Shown here piece by piece: positions 8,474 to 17,749 of a stretch of 64,000 nucleotides of DNA. The stretch is taken from the NCBI RefSeq assembly GCF_017872555.1, contig NZ_JAEDOX010000010.1, forward strand, positions 62,001-126,000. The letters are read 5' to 3'. Made by a program: the position numbers and the translations under genes. The DNA comes from Ruegeria sp. HKCCSA071 (GTDB lineage Bacteria; Pseudomonadota; Alphaproteobacteria; Rhodobacterales; Rhodobacteraceae). The notes below the pieces were generated by a model. That model saw only the letters and a list, made by a program, of their open reading frames with translations, was not told the DNA's origin and did not search any database. How positions within the stretch are numbered: the stretch's first letter is position 1; each line of letters begins with the position of its first letter.

Positions 8474-9232
8474 TTATGAAATGCGGAAATTCTCGCCCAG
8501 ATAGACACGACGCACATTCTCGTTTTCGACAACCTCATCAGGTGTGCCGGACATCAAAACCTGACCGTCATGCAGGATATAGGCCCGGTCAATAATTTCC
8601 AGTGTTTCCCGGACGTTGTGATCGGTGATCAGCACACCAATACCGCGTTTTTTCAGATCCGCCACAAGGTGCCGAATATCCCCGACACTTATTGGATCGA
8701 CACCCGCAAACGGTTCATCTAGCAGCAGGTATTTGGGGTCTGCGGCCAAACAGCGCGCGATCTCAACCCGGCGGCGCTCGCCGCCTGACAACGCCAGAGC
8801 CGGGGCCCGGCGCAAGTGTTCGATCGAGAAGTCAGACAACAGCTCTTCCAAACGCTCTTTGCGCTTATGTGCATGAGAAACCGTGATATCCAGAACGGCA
8901 GCAATGTTGTCCTCGACGCTCATGCCGCGGAAGATCGACATCTCCTGCGGCAAATACCCGATCCCGAGACGCGCGCGCCGATACATGGGTAACGTAGTTA
9001 CATTCTGGCCGTCTATCGTGACTTTTCCCGCCTCGGGGAACACAAGCCCCGCAACTGAATAGAACGTTGTGGTCTTACCTGACCCGTTCGGCCCCAGCAG
9101 CGCCACCACTTCGGACCGGCCCAGCGTCATCGAGACATCGCGGATCACCGTCTTTTTTCGATAGGACTTCCGCAGTTTCTCGATGCGCAGCCCGGAACTG
9201 CCCTCGGTCAGTTTCAGGTCGGGAAGCGCCAT
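8474..9232 (-). CDS. lptB: LPS export ABC transporter ATP-binding protein LptB
   Basis: A 252-residue ABC ATPase with Walker A GPNGSGKTT, signature LSGGERRRVEIARCLA and Walker B YLLLDEPFAGVDP. LptB with LptFG drives lipopolysaccharide extraction from the inner membrane. The start overlaps the lptA stop by one base (TGATG), in the conserved order lptC-lptA-lptB. Confidence 0.96.
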   Translation of the reverse strand: MALPDLKLTEGSSGLRIEKLRKSYRKKTVIRDVSMTLGRSEVVALLGPNGSGKTTTFYSVAGLVFPEAGKVTIDGQNVTTLPMYRRARLGIGYLPQEMSIFRGMSVEDNIAAVLDITVSHAHKRKERLEELLSDFSIEHLRRAPALALSGGERRRVEIARCLAADPKYLLLDEPFAGVDPISVGDIRHLVADLKKRGIGVLITDHNVRETLEIIDRAYILHDGQVLMSGTPDEVVENENVRRVYLGENFRIS

Positions 9233-9723
9233 CAGTTGTTTCCCTGCTGCAAGATCGTTTTGACCCGCCCGGTCATGGTCGCCGTACCGGATGTCAGGTT
9301 GGCGTTCATCTGATCGCCACTGATGATGCTTGGGCCTTGTGTCAGCAGGACGTTGCCTTTCATGACAATCTCACCCGAGCCGATCTTGTATTCAGCCCAG
9401 TCGCCTTCCGCTGCATCCGGCGGGCTGACCAGAACCACATTCTCGGTCGCTTCCATTCGCTCGATCGCCGAGCGTTCCTGATTGTAGATAACAAGCACGC
9501 GTTCGGCAGTCAGGCGCATTTCACCCTGAACGACGATGACATTTCCGATGAATTCTGCCGATCCGTCCTCTTGATTGACGTTCAGGGTTTCCGATGTCAC
9601 CTCGACCGGCAGGCTCGGATCGGCATTCGCGGACCCAAAAGCCACCTGCGCCTCTTGCGCGGTCACGGGCACGGCGCCCGCGATCAAGGCGAGGCACAAA
9701 GGAACAAATCGAAAATCGAACAC
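9232..9723 (-). CDS. lptA: LPS transport periplasmic protein LptA
   Basis: A 163-residue protein with a signal peptide (to about VPVTAQ) and an OstA-like beta-jellyroll repeat (SETLNVNQEDGSAEFIGNVIVVQG and following). It bridges LPS across the periplasm. The start at 9723 is GTG. Three bases separate it from the lptC stop. Confidence 0.9.
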   Translation of the reverse strand: MFDFRFVPLCLALIAGAVPVTAQEAQVAFGSANADPSLPVEVTSETLNVNQEDGSAEFIGNVIVVQGEMRLTAERVLVIYNQERSAIERMEATENVVLVSPPDAAEGDWAEYKIGSGEIVMKGNVLLTQGPSIISGDQMNANLTSGTATMTGRVKTILQQGNN

Positions 9724-9726
9724 AAG

Positions 9727-10326
9727 TTATCTTTCTGCTTTTTCAGGCTCGTATATCAGCTTCACACCGTCTGTAAAAACAATATGGACCGGCCCGTCCG
9801 TTTTTTCAGTGCCAAAGGTCATGCGCCCCGCGGAAAAATCACCGATCGGACCGGTTCCGTTCACCTGCCCCGGGGTGTCGCCCCGGATTTCGTCCAACGA
9901 GGTATTGAGCAGATCCGTCGTGACCTTGAGCCCGTCCGCCGTGGTGATGACCACGTCACCAACAAAGGTTGCTGTTCCATTATCCGGACGGATCAGGCCG
10001 GAATTCGAATCCAGCGTAATTGTTCCGCCATTGAGCAGACCAAAGCGGCCGCGAAACTCGGATGCTGTCGGAACCGACGCCTCGGTGCCCTGCGTGGCTT
10101 GCACAGCCTCGATATGCACGGTCTCTCCCTTGCGGGTCGTTCCGCGGTAATCCGGTCGCGTTACCACCTGTTGCGCCAGTCTCTCATCAATGTCTTTTTG
10201 CGCGAAGGGCACGGAAACGTTTGTTTCGATGCTGCGGGACAGCAGGAATACCGTGGACAACATCACAATAGCCGCGAGCGGCAACAGAACCTTCAGGAAC
10301 TGCACCATGCGGGAATATCTGTCCAC
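9727..10326 (-). CDS. lptC: LPS export protein LptC
   Basis: A 199-residue protein with one N-terminal membrane helix (about 9-28, FLKVLLPLAAIVMLSTVFLL) and a periplasmic LptC domain. The start is GTG at 10326 with GGGAGG five bases upstream. It sits between kdsD and lptA, as in other alphaproteobacteria, and would hand LPS from LptB2FG to LptA. Sequence conservation in this family is low, so the call leans partly on context. Confidence 0.88.
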   Translation of the reverse strand: MDRYSRMVQFLKVLLPLAAIVMLSTVFLLSRSIETNVSVPFAQKDIDERLAQQVVTRPDYRGTTRKGETVHIEAVQATQGTEASVPTASEFRGRFGLLNGGTITLDSNSGLIRPDNGTATFVGDVVITTADGLKVTTDLLNTSLDEIRGDTPGQVNGTGPIGDFSAGRMTFGTEKTDGPVHIVFTDGVKLIYEPEKAER

Positions 10327-10337
10327 CTCAGCCTCCC

Positions 10338-11306
10338 TCAGCCCAGACCGACACGCAGGCAGTCGTGGATATGAAGCAGCCCCAAAGCCTGACCTGACTT
10401 GGCCTCGTCAACCACGAAGAGCGAGGTGATCTTACGGTCATTCATGATCGCAACCGCTTCTTCTGCCAACGCATCCGGGGATATGGTTGTGGGGTTGGGG
10501 GTCATTACCTGCTCGGTCGTTTTGTTCAGCAGCCCATCCATATGGCGCCGCAAGTCACCGTCTGTAATGATCCCTGCCAACTGACCCTGCGGGTCCGTTA
10601 CGCCAGCAACTCCAAATCCCTTCTGGCTGATTTCGATCAGCGCATCGCTCATCTGAGTATGTGCCGCAACCAGAGGCAGGGCCTCTCCGACATGCATCAG
10701 ATCCTGTACTTTGCTCAGCCGAGCGCCCAGTTTGCCACCGGGATGGAAGGCACGGAAATCCTCGGGCCGGAAATCGCGGTATTTCATGAGGGCAATCGCC
10801 AATGCATCGCCCATGGCAAGGGTCAACGTCGTGGAAATCGACGGCACCATGCCAAAACCGCAGGCCTCGCCCATCGACGGGATCAGAAGATGTACGTCGG
10901 CCTGTTTCATCAATGTGCTGTCAGGTTTGCTGGACAATCCGATCAGCGGAATACCAAAGCGGCGTGTAAAGGCCAGCAGATTGGCAAGTTCCGGTGCCTC
11001 GCCCGAATTCGAAATCGCCAGAACCACATCACCCTTGGAGACCATGCCCAAATCGCCATGGCTGGCCTCTGCCGGATGCACGAAATAGGCAGGCGTTCCG
11101 GTGCTGGCCAGCGTGGCCGCGATCTTGTGACCTATGTGGCCAGACTTGCCGATGCCGCTGATGATGATGCGCCCGGTAGCCTGAAGGATCAGCTGCACGG
11201 CTTCGGCAAAATGCGCGTCCAGACTGTCGGCAAGTACGTCCAGCGCGCGGGCTTCATCAGTGACCACCTGACGGGCGGTTTTCAGGAATGCTTCGGTATC
11301 GGTCAT
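10338..11306 (-). CDS. kdsD: Arabinose-5-phosphate isomerase (KpsF/GutQ family)
   Basis: A 322-residue enzyme: N-terminal SIS sugar-isomerase domain (IIISGIGKSGHIGHKIAATL, TPAYFVHPAEASHGDLGM) and a C-terminal pair of CBS domains (about 200-320). It isomerises ribulose-5-P to arabinose-5-P, the first step to Kdo of LPS. The start at 11306 overlaps the rnd stop by four bases (ATGA). A longer form from 11336 is less likely because of that overlap. Confidence 0.95.
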   Translation of the reverse strand: MTDTEAFLKTARQVVTDEARALDVLADSLDAHFAEAVQLILQATGRIIISGIGKSGHIGHKIAATLASTGTPAYFVHPAEASHGDLGMVSKGDVVLAISNSGEAPELANLLAFTRRFGIPLIGLSSKPDSTLMKQADVHLLIPSMGEACGFGMVPSISTTLTLAMGDALAIALMKYRDFRPEDFRAFHPGGKLGARLSKVQDLMHVGEALPLVAAHTQMSDALIEISQKGFGVAGVTDPQGQLAGIITDGDLRRHMDGLLNKTTEQVMTPNPTTISPDALAEEAVAIMNDRKITSLFVVDEAKSGQALGLLHIHDCLRVGLG

Positions 11307-11917
11307 GAGTGCGCAAAGATATCCGTTTCGGGCCAACCGGCGAGGTCCAGTTTCGCACGCATCGGCAGGAAGTCAAAACAGGCCTGCGCCATTTCAGTCC
11401 GGTCCTCGCGAGCCAGCCGGATGTTTAGCGCATCGCGCAGCTGATGCAGATAGAGAACGTCTGACGCAGCATAATCCAATTGAGCGTCCGTAAGTGAGAC
11501 TGCGCCCCAGTCGCTCATCTGTTGCTGTTTGGAAATATCAACACCGATGAGTTCCTGGCACAGGTTCTTGAGCCCGTGCCGGTCGGTATAGGTCCGCACC
11601 AGGCGGCTGGCGATCTTGGTGCAATAGACCGGCGCGGCCAGAGCGCCAAATGTATGGTACATGGCGGCGATGTCGAAGCGCCCGAAATGAAACAACTTCA
11701 GTACGTCAGGGTTTTCCAGCATGGCGCACAGGTTCGGCGCCTCAGCCTGGCCTTTTTCCACCTGCACAATATGGCTGTTGCCGTCTCCACCCGACATCTG
11801 AATCACGCACAAGCGGTCACGATGCGGGTTCAGGCCCATGGTTTCACAGTCAATGGCCACAACAGGGCCCAGATCTAACCCGTCCGGCAGGTCGTTTTTG
11901 TACAAATGGTTCGCCAC
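11303..11917 (-). CDS. rnd: Ribonuclease D-type 3'-5' exonuclease (short form)
   Basis: The DEDD exonuclease motif I (VVAIDCETMGLNP) is followed by motif II (FHFGRFDIAAMYHTFG) and motif III (DAQLDYAASDVLYLHQL). HRDC domains are absent, as in the about 204-residue alphaproteobacterial form. I chose GTG at 11917 because AAGGA stands eight bases upstream and the protein then starts ANHLYKNDLPDG as relatives do. The frame is open to an ATG at 11986. It heads the operon through kdsD-lptCAB. Confidence 0.88.
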   Translation of the reverse strand: MANHLYKNDLPDGLDLGPVVAIDCETMGLNPHRDRLCVIQMSGGDGNSHIVQVEKGQAEAPNLCAMLENPDVLKLFHFGRFDIAAMYHTFGALAAPVYCTKIASRLVRTYTDRHGLKNLCQELIGVDISKQQQMSDWGAVSLTDAQLDYAASDVLYLHQLRDALNIRLAREDRTEMAQACFDFLPMRAKLDLAGWPETDIFAHS

Positions 11918-12014
11918 CCGACTATTCCTTTGTGCGGTATCGCCTCCGAGATAGGCGGTTTGGTCCATAAACTCAACGCCGTCCAAAAGTCACGGGCAAA
12001 TCCCCGCACCAGGA

Positions 12015-12043
12015 TTGACAATATCCCCATGGGGGGGATAGGG
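12015..12043 (+). promoter_or_regulatory. Promoter with CsoR-type operator before the metal sensor gene
   Basis: A consensus -35 (TTGACA, 12015-12020) is followed by an inverted repeat TATCCCC (12022-12028), spacer ATGGG, GGGGATA (12034-12040). Arms of 7 bp around a 5-bp spacer with C/G tracts match type 1 operators of CsoR-family repressors. A weak -10 (ATAGGG or TAGGGA at about 12038-12044) would place the transcript start at or just before the ATG at 12051. The operator then fills the spacer of the promoter it should block. Confidence 0.65.
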
Positions 12044-12050
12044 ATAAACC

Positions 12051-12308
12051 ATGACAATTGTACCCCGCGAGTCGCATCCGCATATCACGGCAAGGCTGAA
12101 AAGGGCCCACGGGCATCTGGCAAAGGTCATTGCCATGCTTGAAGGTCAGGCCCCCTGTTCAGACATTGCCCAACAGCTGTTTGCCGTTGAAAAAGCGGTT
12201 ACCAATGCCAAGCGCGCCTTGATCCATGATCACATCGACCATTGCCTGTCTTCTGATAGCGATAGCGGCGGGATCGAGGATTTCAAAGCCATCACGAAAT
12301 ACCTCTGA
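12051..12308 (+). CDS. CsoR/RcnR family metal-sensing repressor
   Basis: An 85-residue all-helical DUF156 protein. The metal ligand pattern reads Cys36, His61 and Cys65, spacing +25 and +29. This is the C-H-C signature of Cu(I)-sensing CsoR, whereas the Ni/Co sensor RcnR has His at the last position. His64 precedes Cys65, and His9/His11 lie at the N-terminus. It is an autoregulated repressor by analogy, with a matching operator upstream, and the MFS exporter starts three bases after its stop. Confidence 0.88.
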   Translation: MTIVPRESHPHITARLKRAHGHLAKVIAMLEGQAPCSDIAQQLFAVEKAVTNAKRALIHDHIDHCLSSDSDSGGIEDFKAITKYL

Positions 12309-12311
12309 ACC

Positions 12312-13631
12312 ATGCTGAGCATTCTAAAAAACCGGACCTACCGCCACCTGTTTGCCGCCCAGATCGTCGCCCTGACCGGAACCGGGCTGGCCACAGTCGC
12401 GCTGGGGCTGCTGGCCTTTGATCTGGCCGGAGACGCTGCTGGCCTTGTGCTGGGCACCGCGCTGACGATCAAGATGGTGGCCTATGTCACCGTGGCCCCA
12501 CTGGCGGCTGCTTTTGCCGAACGGCTTGACCGTCGGAAGATGCTGGTTTTTCTGGACCTGATCCGCGCCGCAGTCGCCGTATGCCTGCCTTTCGTAACCG
12601 AGGTCTGGCAAATCTATGTGCTGATCTTCGTGCTACAATCCGCTTCGGCAGGCTTTACGCCTGCCTTTCAGGCAACGATCCCGGACGTCTTGCCGAACGA
12701 AAACGAGTATACCCGCGCTTTGTCACTGTCACGTCTTGCCTACGACATGGAGAGCCTGCTGAGCCCGATGTTTGCCGCGGCACTTCTGTTGCTGGTCAGC
12801 TTCAACAGCCTGTTCTGGGGCACAGCGCTGGGGTTTGTTGCCTCGGCATTGCTGGTGGTCTCGGTCGCCCTGCCTTCGCCCAAGCCCAGCAAACCACGCG
12901 GGATTCATGACCGCACGACACGCGGAATTCGCATCTATCTGAAAACCCCCCGGCTGCGCGGGCTGCTTGCGCTTAACTGGAGCGCCGCAGCGCTGAGTTC
13001 GATGGTGATCGTCAATACAGTGGTCATCGTGCGAGCCACCCTTGGCCTGTCAGAAAGCGCCGTGGCCATTGCACTAGCCGGATTTGGGGGTGGGTCGATG
13101 CTGGCGGCGTTCACTCTGCCCCGCGTGCTGGATCGGATCGAAGATCGCAAGGTTATGCTGTTCGGAGCTATTCTTGCGTCGGGCGCTATGGCCATCGCCT
13201 CGGTGCTGACCGCGACGACCCCGCTCACGCTGGGTGTCCTTGCCGTTTTTTGGGCCTTTACCGGCTTTGGGTATTCTACAACCCTTACGCCTTCGGGTCG
13301 TTTGTTGACCCGTTCGGCCCATCCCGAAGACCGCCCAGCTGTCTTTGCCGCACAGTTTACTCTGTCACACGGTTGCTGGTTGGTGCTGTATCCGCTGGCT
13401 GGGTGGATAATGACCGTCTATGGGCCGACTGTCGCACTCGGCAGTATGTCTGTTCTGTCCATGGCAGGCGTGATTGTGGCAGTCAGCCTTTGGCCGCGTG
13501 ACGATCAGGAACCGGTTGTTCACAATCACCCCGATCTGCCAGCAGATCATCCGCATCTGGCCGGAGCGGGCCCCCACGCGCATCCGATTATTATCGACGA
13601 CCTGCACCCGCGCATGCCGCGTGAGCCTTGA
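12312..13631 (+). CDS. MFS efflux transporter with His-rich C-terminal tail (NreB-like)
   Basis: A 439-residue MFS protein with about 12 membrane segments ending near residue 390, then a soluble tail rich in His, Asp and Pro (HNHPDLPADHPHLAGAG and onward, about eight His). The length and His tail recall the nickel exporter NreB. The upstream CsoR-type sensor instead has the Cu(I) ligand set, so the metal (Ni, Co, Cu or Zn) is open. Co-transcription with the sensor is near certain. Confidence 0.8.
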   Translation: MLSILKNRTYRHLFAAQIVALTGTGLATVALGLLAFDLAGDAAGLVLGTALTIKMVAYVTVAPLAAAFAERLDRRKMLVFLDLIRAAVAVCLPFVTEVWQIYVLIFVLQSASAGFTPAFQATIPDVLPNENEYTRALSLSRLAYDMESLLSPMFAAALLLLVSFNSLFWGTALGFVASALLVVSVALPSPKPSKPRGIHDRTTRGIRIYLKTPRLRGLLALNWSAAALSSMVIVNTVVIVRATLGLSESAVAIALAGFGGGSMLAAFTLPRVLDRIEDRKVMLFGAILASGAMAIASVLTATTPLTLGVLAVFWAFTGFGYSTTLTPSGRLLTRSAHPEDRPAVFAAQFTLSHGCWLVLYPLAGWIMTVYGPTVALGSMSVLSMAGVIVAVSLWPRDDQEPVVHNHPDLPADHPHLAGAGPHAHPIIIDDLHPRMPREP

Positions 13632-13682
13632 GAAAGGGCGCCAATCTGATCTAAACCCGGACTTGCGCAAACCGGAGCCCCA

Positions 13683-14111
13683 ATGGACCAGCTAGACCGC
13701 CGTATCATCGCCGCCCTGCAAGCCAATGCGCGTGCCTCGACCACGCAGATCGCGGCCTCGCTGGGTGTGGCCCGTACGACCGTGCATGAACGGATCAGTC
13801 GGCTGGAGCATCGCGGCGTAATCACGGGATACACCGTGCGCCTTGGGTCCACGGAAGACACGCCCAAAGTACAGGTCATCGTCATGCTGGAAGTGCAGCA
13901 GAAGGAAACCAACCGAATCCTTAGACGGCTCGAGGCTTATCCCGAGGTCAAACTGTGCCTGTCGATCAATGGCGAATTCGATCTGATGCTGACCGCAGAT
14001 GCCCCGAGGCTGGAGGATCTGGACATTCTGGTGGACGATCTGGCGAAGATCCCCGGCGTCCTGCGCACCAATACAAGCGTTGTTTTCGGGCGCAGGATCG
14101 ACCGAAACTGA
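13683..14111 (+). CDS. Lrp/AsnC family transcriptional regulator
   Basis: A 142-residue protein: N-terminal helix-turn-helix (LDRRIIAALQANARASTTQIAASLGVARTTVHERISRLE, residues 3-41) and a C-terminal RAM/AsnC ligand-binding domain (about 65-140). These regulators respond to amino acids. GGAG stands upstream of the ATG. It follows the MFS gene by 51 bases on the same strand but has no obvious functional link to it. Confidence 0.92.
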   Translation: MDQLDRRIIAALQANARASTTQIAASLGVARTTVHERISRLEHRGVITGYTVRLGSTEDTPKVQVIVMLEVQQKETNRILRRLEAYPEVKLCLSINGEFDLMLTADAPRLEDLDILVDDLAKIPGVLRTNTSVVFGRRIDRN

Positions 14112-14183
14112 GGCTGCGATAACCCTCTGTAAACCGATCGGCGTCTAGCTTGGCCGGGAACACCAGAATCCCGGACCGGCAGA

Positions 14184-14882
14184 ATGCCAATTCACAGAAT
14201 ACCGATTGCTTTCATAATACTGCATGTGCTGTTGGCGCAGGCGGGTTCCGCCATGCACGCATCACAAATAGGCGGGCTTTGTGATCAGGCCGCGCGCCGT
14301 GCGGCACTGTCCGAAGGTGTTCCGTTGGACGTGTTGCGCGCCATAACCCGCGTTGAAACCGGCCGACAGATAGACGGGCAGTTGCAGCCCTGGCCTTGGG
14401 CCATAAATGCCGAAGGTCAGGGGTATTGGTTCAATTCCGAGGCCGAGGCCAAGGCCTATGTTTTCAAAATTTTCAAAGCAGGCTCTCGTAACTTTGACGT
14501 CGGGTGTTTCCAGGTCAATTATCGCTGGCATGGCAAAGCCTTCCGCTCGATCGATGCGATGTTTGATCCGGATGCGAACGCAACCTACGCCGCCCGCTTC
14601 CTGAAAGACCTTTATTTCGAGCTTGGTTCGTGGCCGGCTGCGGCCGGGGCTTATCATTCCCGTACGAATGCTCTGGCCGAGGCTTATCGTGGCCGGTTCC
14701 AGACAGTGATGGCCCAGTTGGATGACCCGTCCTCGCACGGGTTTTCTGGTATGTCACGCGATCCGTTCACAAGGGCCGGAACGCCCTTGATTCCGATGCT
14801 AGTGGCCACACCCGCCACCACTGCGCTGGGCTCTCTGGTGCCGACCAATGGCACAGCAACTGCCTTCATCGCTTTCAATTAG
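14184..14882 (+). CDS. Lytic transglycosylase (SLT domain)
   Basis: A 232-residue exported protein: signal peptide to about AMHA, then an SLT lysozyme-like fold with the catalytic Glu in ITRVETGRQ (about residue 57), the NFDVGCFQVNYRWHG motif and AAGAYHSR. It cleaves peptidoglycan. It sits 9 bases before flhA, which suggests local wall opening during flagellar assembly. This gene commonly accompanies roseobacter flagellar clusters. Confidence 0.9.
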   Translation: MPIHRIPIAFIILHVLLAQAGSAMHASQIGGLCDQAARRAALSEGVPLDVLRAITRVETGRQIDGQLQPWPWAINAEGQGYWFNSEAEAKAYVFKIFKAGSRNFDVGCFQVNYRWHGKAFRSIDAMFDPDANATYAARFLKDLYFELGSWPAAAGAYHSRTNALAEAYRGRFQTVMAQLDDPSSHGFSGMSRDPFTRAGTPLIPMLVATPATTALGSLVPTNGTATAFIAFN

Positions 14883-14891
14883 GAAACCTAC

Positions 14892-16979
14892 GTGCCCCAG
14901 TTTGACATCCGGTCCCTGTTTTCACCCACTGTCCTGCTGGCGCTGGCGCTGATGACCGTCATCGTCATGATGATCCTGCCCATGCCCGCCGGGGTGCTGG
15001 ACGTCGGGCTAGCCGCCTCTTTCGCGCTGGCCATCCTGATTTTCACTCTGACGCTGTTCATCGAACGTCCACTGGATTTCTCGTCCTTCCCAACGATCCT
15101 GCTGGCATCGCTGATGCTGCGCCTGTCGCTGAACGTCTCGTCGACCAAACTGATCATCGGTCAGGGGCATACCGGACCCAACGCGGCGGGTGACGTAATT
15201 GAAGGGTTCGCCAATTTCGTCATGGGCGGCAGCATCTTTCTGGGCCTTGTGGTTTTTGGCGTGCTTCTGATCGTGAACTTCATGGTCATCACCAAAGGGG
15301 CCGCCCGTATGGCCGAGGTCGGCGCGCGCTTTGCCTTGGACGGGATGCCGGGAAAGCAGCTTGCCATCGACAGTGACATGTCGGCCGGGGCCATCGACCA
15401 TCAGCAGGCCAAGGAACGGCGGGAACGCGAACAGCAGGAAACAACGTTTTTCGGCTCGCTCGACGGTGCATCGAAATTTGTAAAAGGCGATGCCGTTGCC
15501 GGTCTTCTGATCACTCTTCTGAACCTTGTTATGGGTTTGATCATTGGGGTGATCGTGCACGGAATGCCAGTGGCTTCGGCGTTCGAGACATATGCAATCC
15601 TGACGGTCGGTGATGGTCTGGTCTCGCAGATCCCCGCCGTTATCATCTCGATTGCCTCTGCATTGCTGCTGGCGCGCGGCGGAACACAGGGTGCCACCGA
15701 CAATGCCATTTTCTCGCAACTCGGGCGGCATCCGGCTGCGCTGTCTACCGTGGCGGTTCTGATGGTCCTGTTTGCGCTGGTGCCCGGCCTGCCTTTCCTG
15801 CCGTTCATCCTCGGTGCAGCTGTGCTTGGATACGCGGCCTACAGAATTCGGAAAAAGCAGAAAGAAACGGACCCGTCATTGCAGTCGCAGGCGACCGAAA
15901 CCGAAGTGCCGGTCTCGCAGGCTATTGGAGATATTCTGGATCTGGATGACGTGCACCTTGAATTCGCACCCGATCTGGTAAGCTTGGTTTTGAATCCCGG
16001 AACCGGATTGGATGCCCGCATCGCCAATATGCGTACCTACGTGGCGTCCACCTTCGGATTGATCCTGCCTGAAATTCGTCTGACTGATCGAGCCGACCTG
16101 CCAACCGGAACCAATGTGATCAAGGTTCAGGGGGTCGAACAGGCGCGCGGCGTTCTGAACCCCGATCTGGTTCTGGCTTTGGTTCAGGACGGGTTCGATC
16201 TGTTGCCCGAAGGCAATGAGGTGACCGAGCCGGTTTACGGCGCGCCTGCCCGCTGGATCCTGCCCAAACATCAGGAGGACGCAACGTTGAACGGGGCCAC
16301 CATAGTCTCACCGCCTGAGATTCTGGCCACGCACCTGCTTGAGATCATCAAACAGAACTTCTCACGCCTGCTGACCTTGGAATCCCTGCGCCGCCTGCTG
16401 ACCGAAATGACCCGTCTGAGCGACCCAGTTCGGGCTGAAGCAAACCGCAAATTGCTGGATGAATTGATCCCCGACAAAGTGCCAATCGACACATTGCACG
16501 CCGTTCTGCGACTGCTTCTGGAGGAACGGGTTTCGATCCGGAACATGGTTCTGATCCTTGAAAGCGTGGCCGAAGCGCGGCTGACAATCACCCAACCTGA
16601 AGGCATCTGCGAATTGGTTCGCCAGCGTCTCGGCTTTCAACTGGTCGCGGACATGAAGCGTGAGGATGGCTCGATTCCGCTAATCCAACTGGCCCCCGAA
16701 TGGGAGGAAACGTTCACCACCTACCAGGTCGACGCGCCCAGTGCCGGGTTGGATGTCGCGCTACCGCCTAACCTTTTTAACAAACTAGCCGACGGCATGG
16801 TCAGCAGCATCGCCAGATCTGCTGATAACGGTCTGTTTCCTGCGGTCGTGACCTCGTCCCGGCGACGCCGATTGTTGCGTACGATCATGTATGCGCGCGG
16901 CGTTTCAAGCCCGGTTCTGTCCTTTGAGGAAATCGGATTGGAAGCCAAACCCGCGCTGGTAGGAACTGTTCCCGCGTGA
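14892..16979 (+). CDS. flhA: Flagellar type III export protein FlhA
   Basis: A 695-residue protein with about eight N-terminal membrane helices and a large cytoplasmic C-terminal domain from about residue 330. The FHIPEP-family signature (EVGARFALDGMPGKQLAIDSD) is present. The start is GTG at 14892, with AGGA upstream. Its stop overlaps the fliR GTG start (GTGA, 16976-16979). It is the main export-gate ring protein of the flagellar secretion apparatus. Confidence 0.97.
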   Translation: MPQFDIRSLFSPTVLLALALMTVIVMMILPMPAGVLDVGLAASFALAILIFTLTLFIERPLDFSSFPTILLASLMLRLSLNVSSTKLIIGQGHTGPNAAGDVIEGFANFVMGGSIFLGLVVFGVLLIVNFMVITKGAARMAEVGARFALDGMPGKQLAIDSDMSAGAIDHQQAKERREREQQETTFFGSLDGASKFVKGDAVAGLLITLLNLVMGLIIGVIVHGMPVASAFETYAILTVGDGLVSQIPAVIISIASALLLARGGTQGATDNAIFSQLGRHPAALSTVAVLMVLFALVPGLPFLPFILGAAVLGYAAYRIRKKQKETDPSLQSQATETEVPVSQAIGDILDLDDVHLEFAPDLVSLVLNPGTGLDARIANMRTYVASTFGLILPEIRLTDRADLPTGTNVIKVQGVEQARGVLNPDLVLALVQDGFDLLPEGNEVTEPVYGAPARWILPKHQEDATLNGATIVSPPEILATHLLEIIKQNFSRLLTLESLRRLLTEMTRLSDPVRAEANRKLLDELIPDKVPIDTLHAVLRLLLEERVSIRNMVLILESVAEARLTITQPEGICELVRQRLGFQLVADMKREDGSIPLIQLAPEWEETFTTYQVDAPSAGLDVALPPNLFNKLADGMVSSIARSADNGLFPAVVTSSRRRRLLRTIMYARGVSSPVLSFEEIGLEAKPALVGTVPA

Positions 16980-17749
16980 TCGCGTTGCCGCCAGAATTGT
17001 TGACGCGGCTGGCCGAACCGCTCTGGCCGGCCTTTGCGGTTTTTCTGCGCGTCTCTGCTCTGGTTTCACTGCTGCCCGCATTCGGTGAACGCAGCATTCC
17101 AACGCGGATGAAACTGGGGATTTCCGTCGCCTTTACCCTGATCATTTTTCCGACAATTCAACATTTAGACCTGTCTCCCAGCCTTTGGACACTGGGACGG
17201 CTGGTTGGGACAGAAATCCTGATTGGACTGGCGCTTCGAACAGGGCTGCGGCTGTTTGTTTTGGCGCTGCAAACAGCCGGATCTATCGCCGCACAATCCA
17301 CGTCATTGTCACAATTGCTTGGCGCGGCGGCCGCTGATCCTGTTCCGGCGATGGGATATCTGCTAACGATCGCGGGGGTGACGCTTGCCGTCATCATGGG
17401 CTTGCACGTTCGGGCCGCGCAGTTTTTGATCCAGAGTTATGCCCTATTTCCCATGGGGTTGGCACCAAGCGCGCCGGATTTGTCCCATTGGGGTGTGCAA
17501 CAAATCTCACGCAGCTTTGTGTTGGCCTTCTCGCTGGCAACGCCATTCGTCATCGCCTCGTTGATCTACAACCTCGCACTTGGGGTCATCAACCGGGCCA
17601 TGCCGCAACTGATGGTTGCCTTTGTGGGCGCGCCAGCAATAACATTTGCAGGGCTGTTTCTGCTGTTTGCGGGTGCACCATTGATCCTCTCTGTTTGGTC
17701 GGACGCGCTGTTTGCCTTCTTCATGAACCCGATCGGAGACCAGCGATGA
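16976..17749 (+). CDS. fliR: Flagellar biosynthesis protein FliR
   Basis: A 257-residue integral membrane export-gate protein with about six hydrophobic segments, starting GTG at 16976. It overlaps flhA and flhB by four bases each, in the fixed order flhA-fliR-flhB. The segment AFGERSIPTRMKLGIS is typical of FliR. Confidence 0.93.
   Translation: MIALPPELLTRLAEPLWPAFAVFLRVSALVSLLPAFGERSIPTRMKLGISVAFTLIIFPTIQHLDLSPSLWTLGRLVGTEILIGLALRTGLRLFVLALQTAGSIAAQSTSLSQLLGAAAADPVPAMGYLLTIAGVTLAVIMGLHVRAAQFLIQSYALFPMGLAPSAPDLSHWGVQQISRSFVLAFSLATPFVIASLIYNLALGVINRAMPQLMVAFVGAPAITFAGLFLLFAGAPLILSVWSDALFAFFMNPIGDQR

Noticed and set aside
9067..10374. A long rightward open frame (435 codons) across lptB, lptA, lptC and the kdsD end.
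   Set aside because: It is antisense to four well-supported genes and its translation is Arg/His-rich without any domain; it arises from high GC on the opposite strand.
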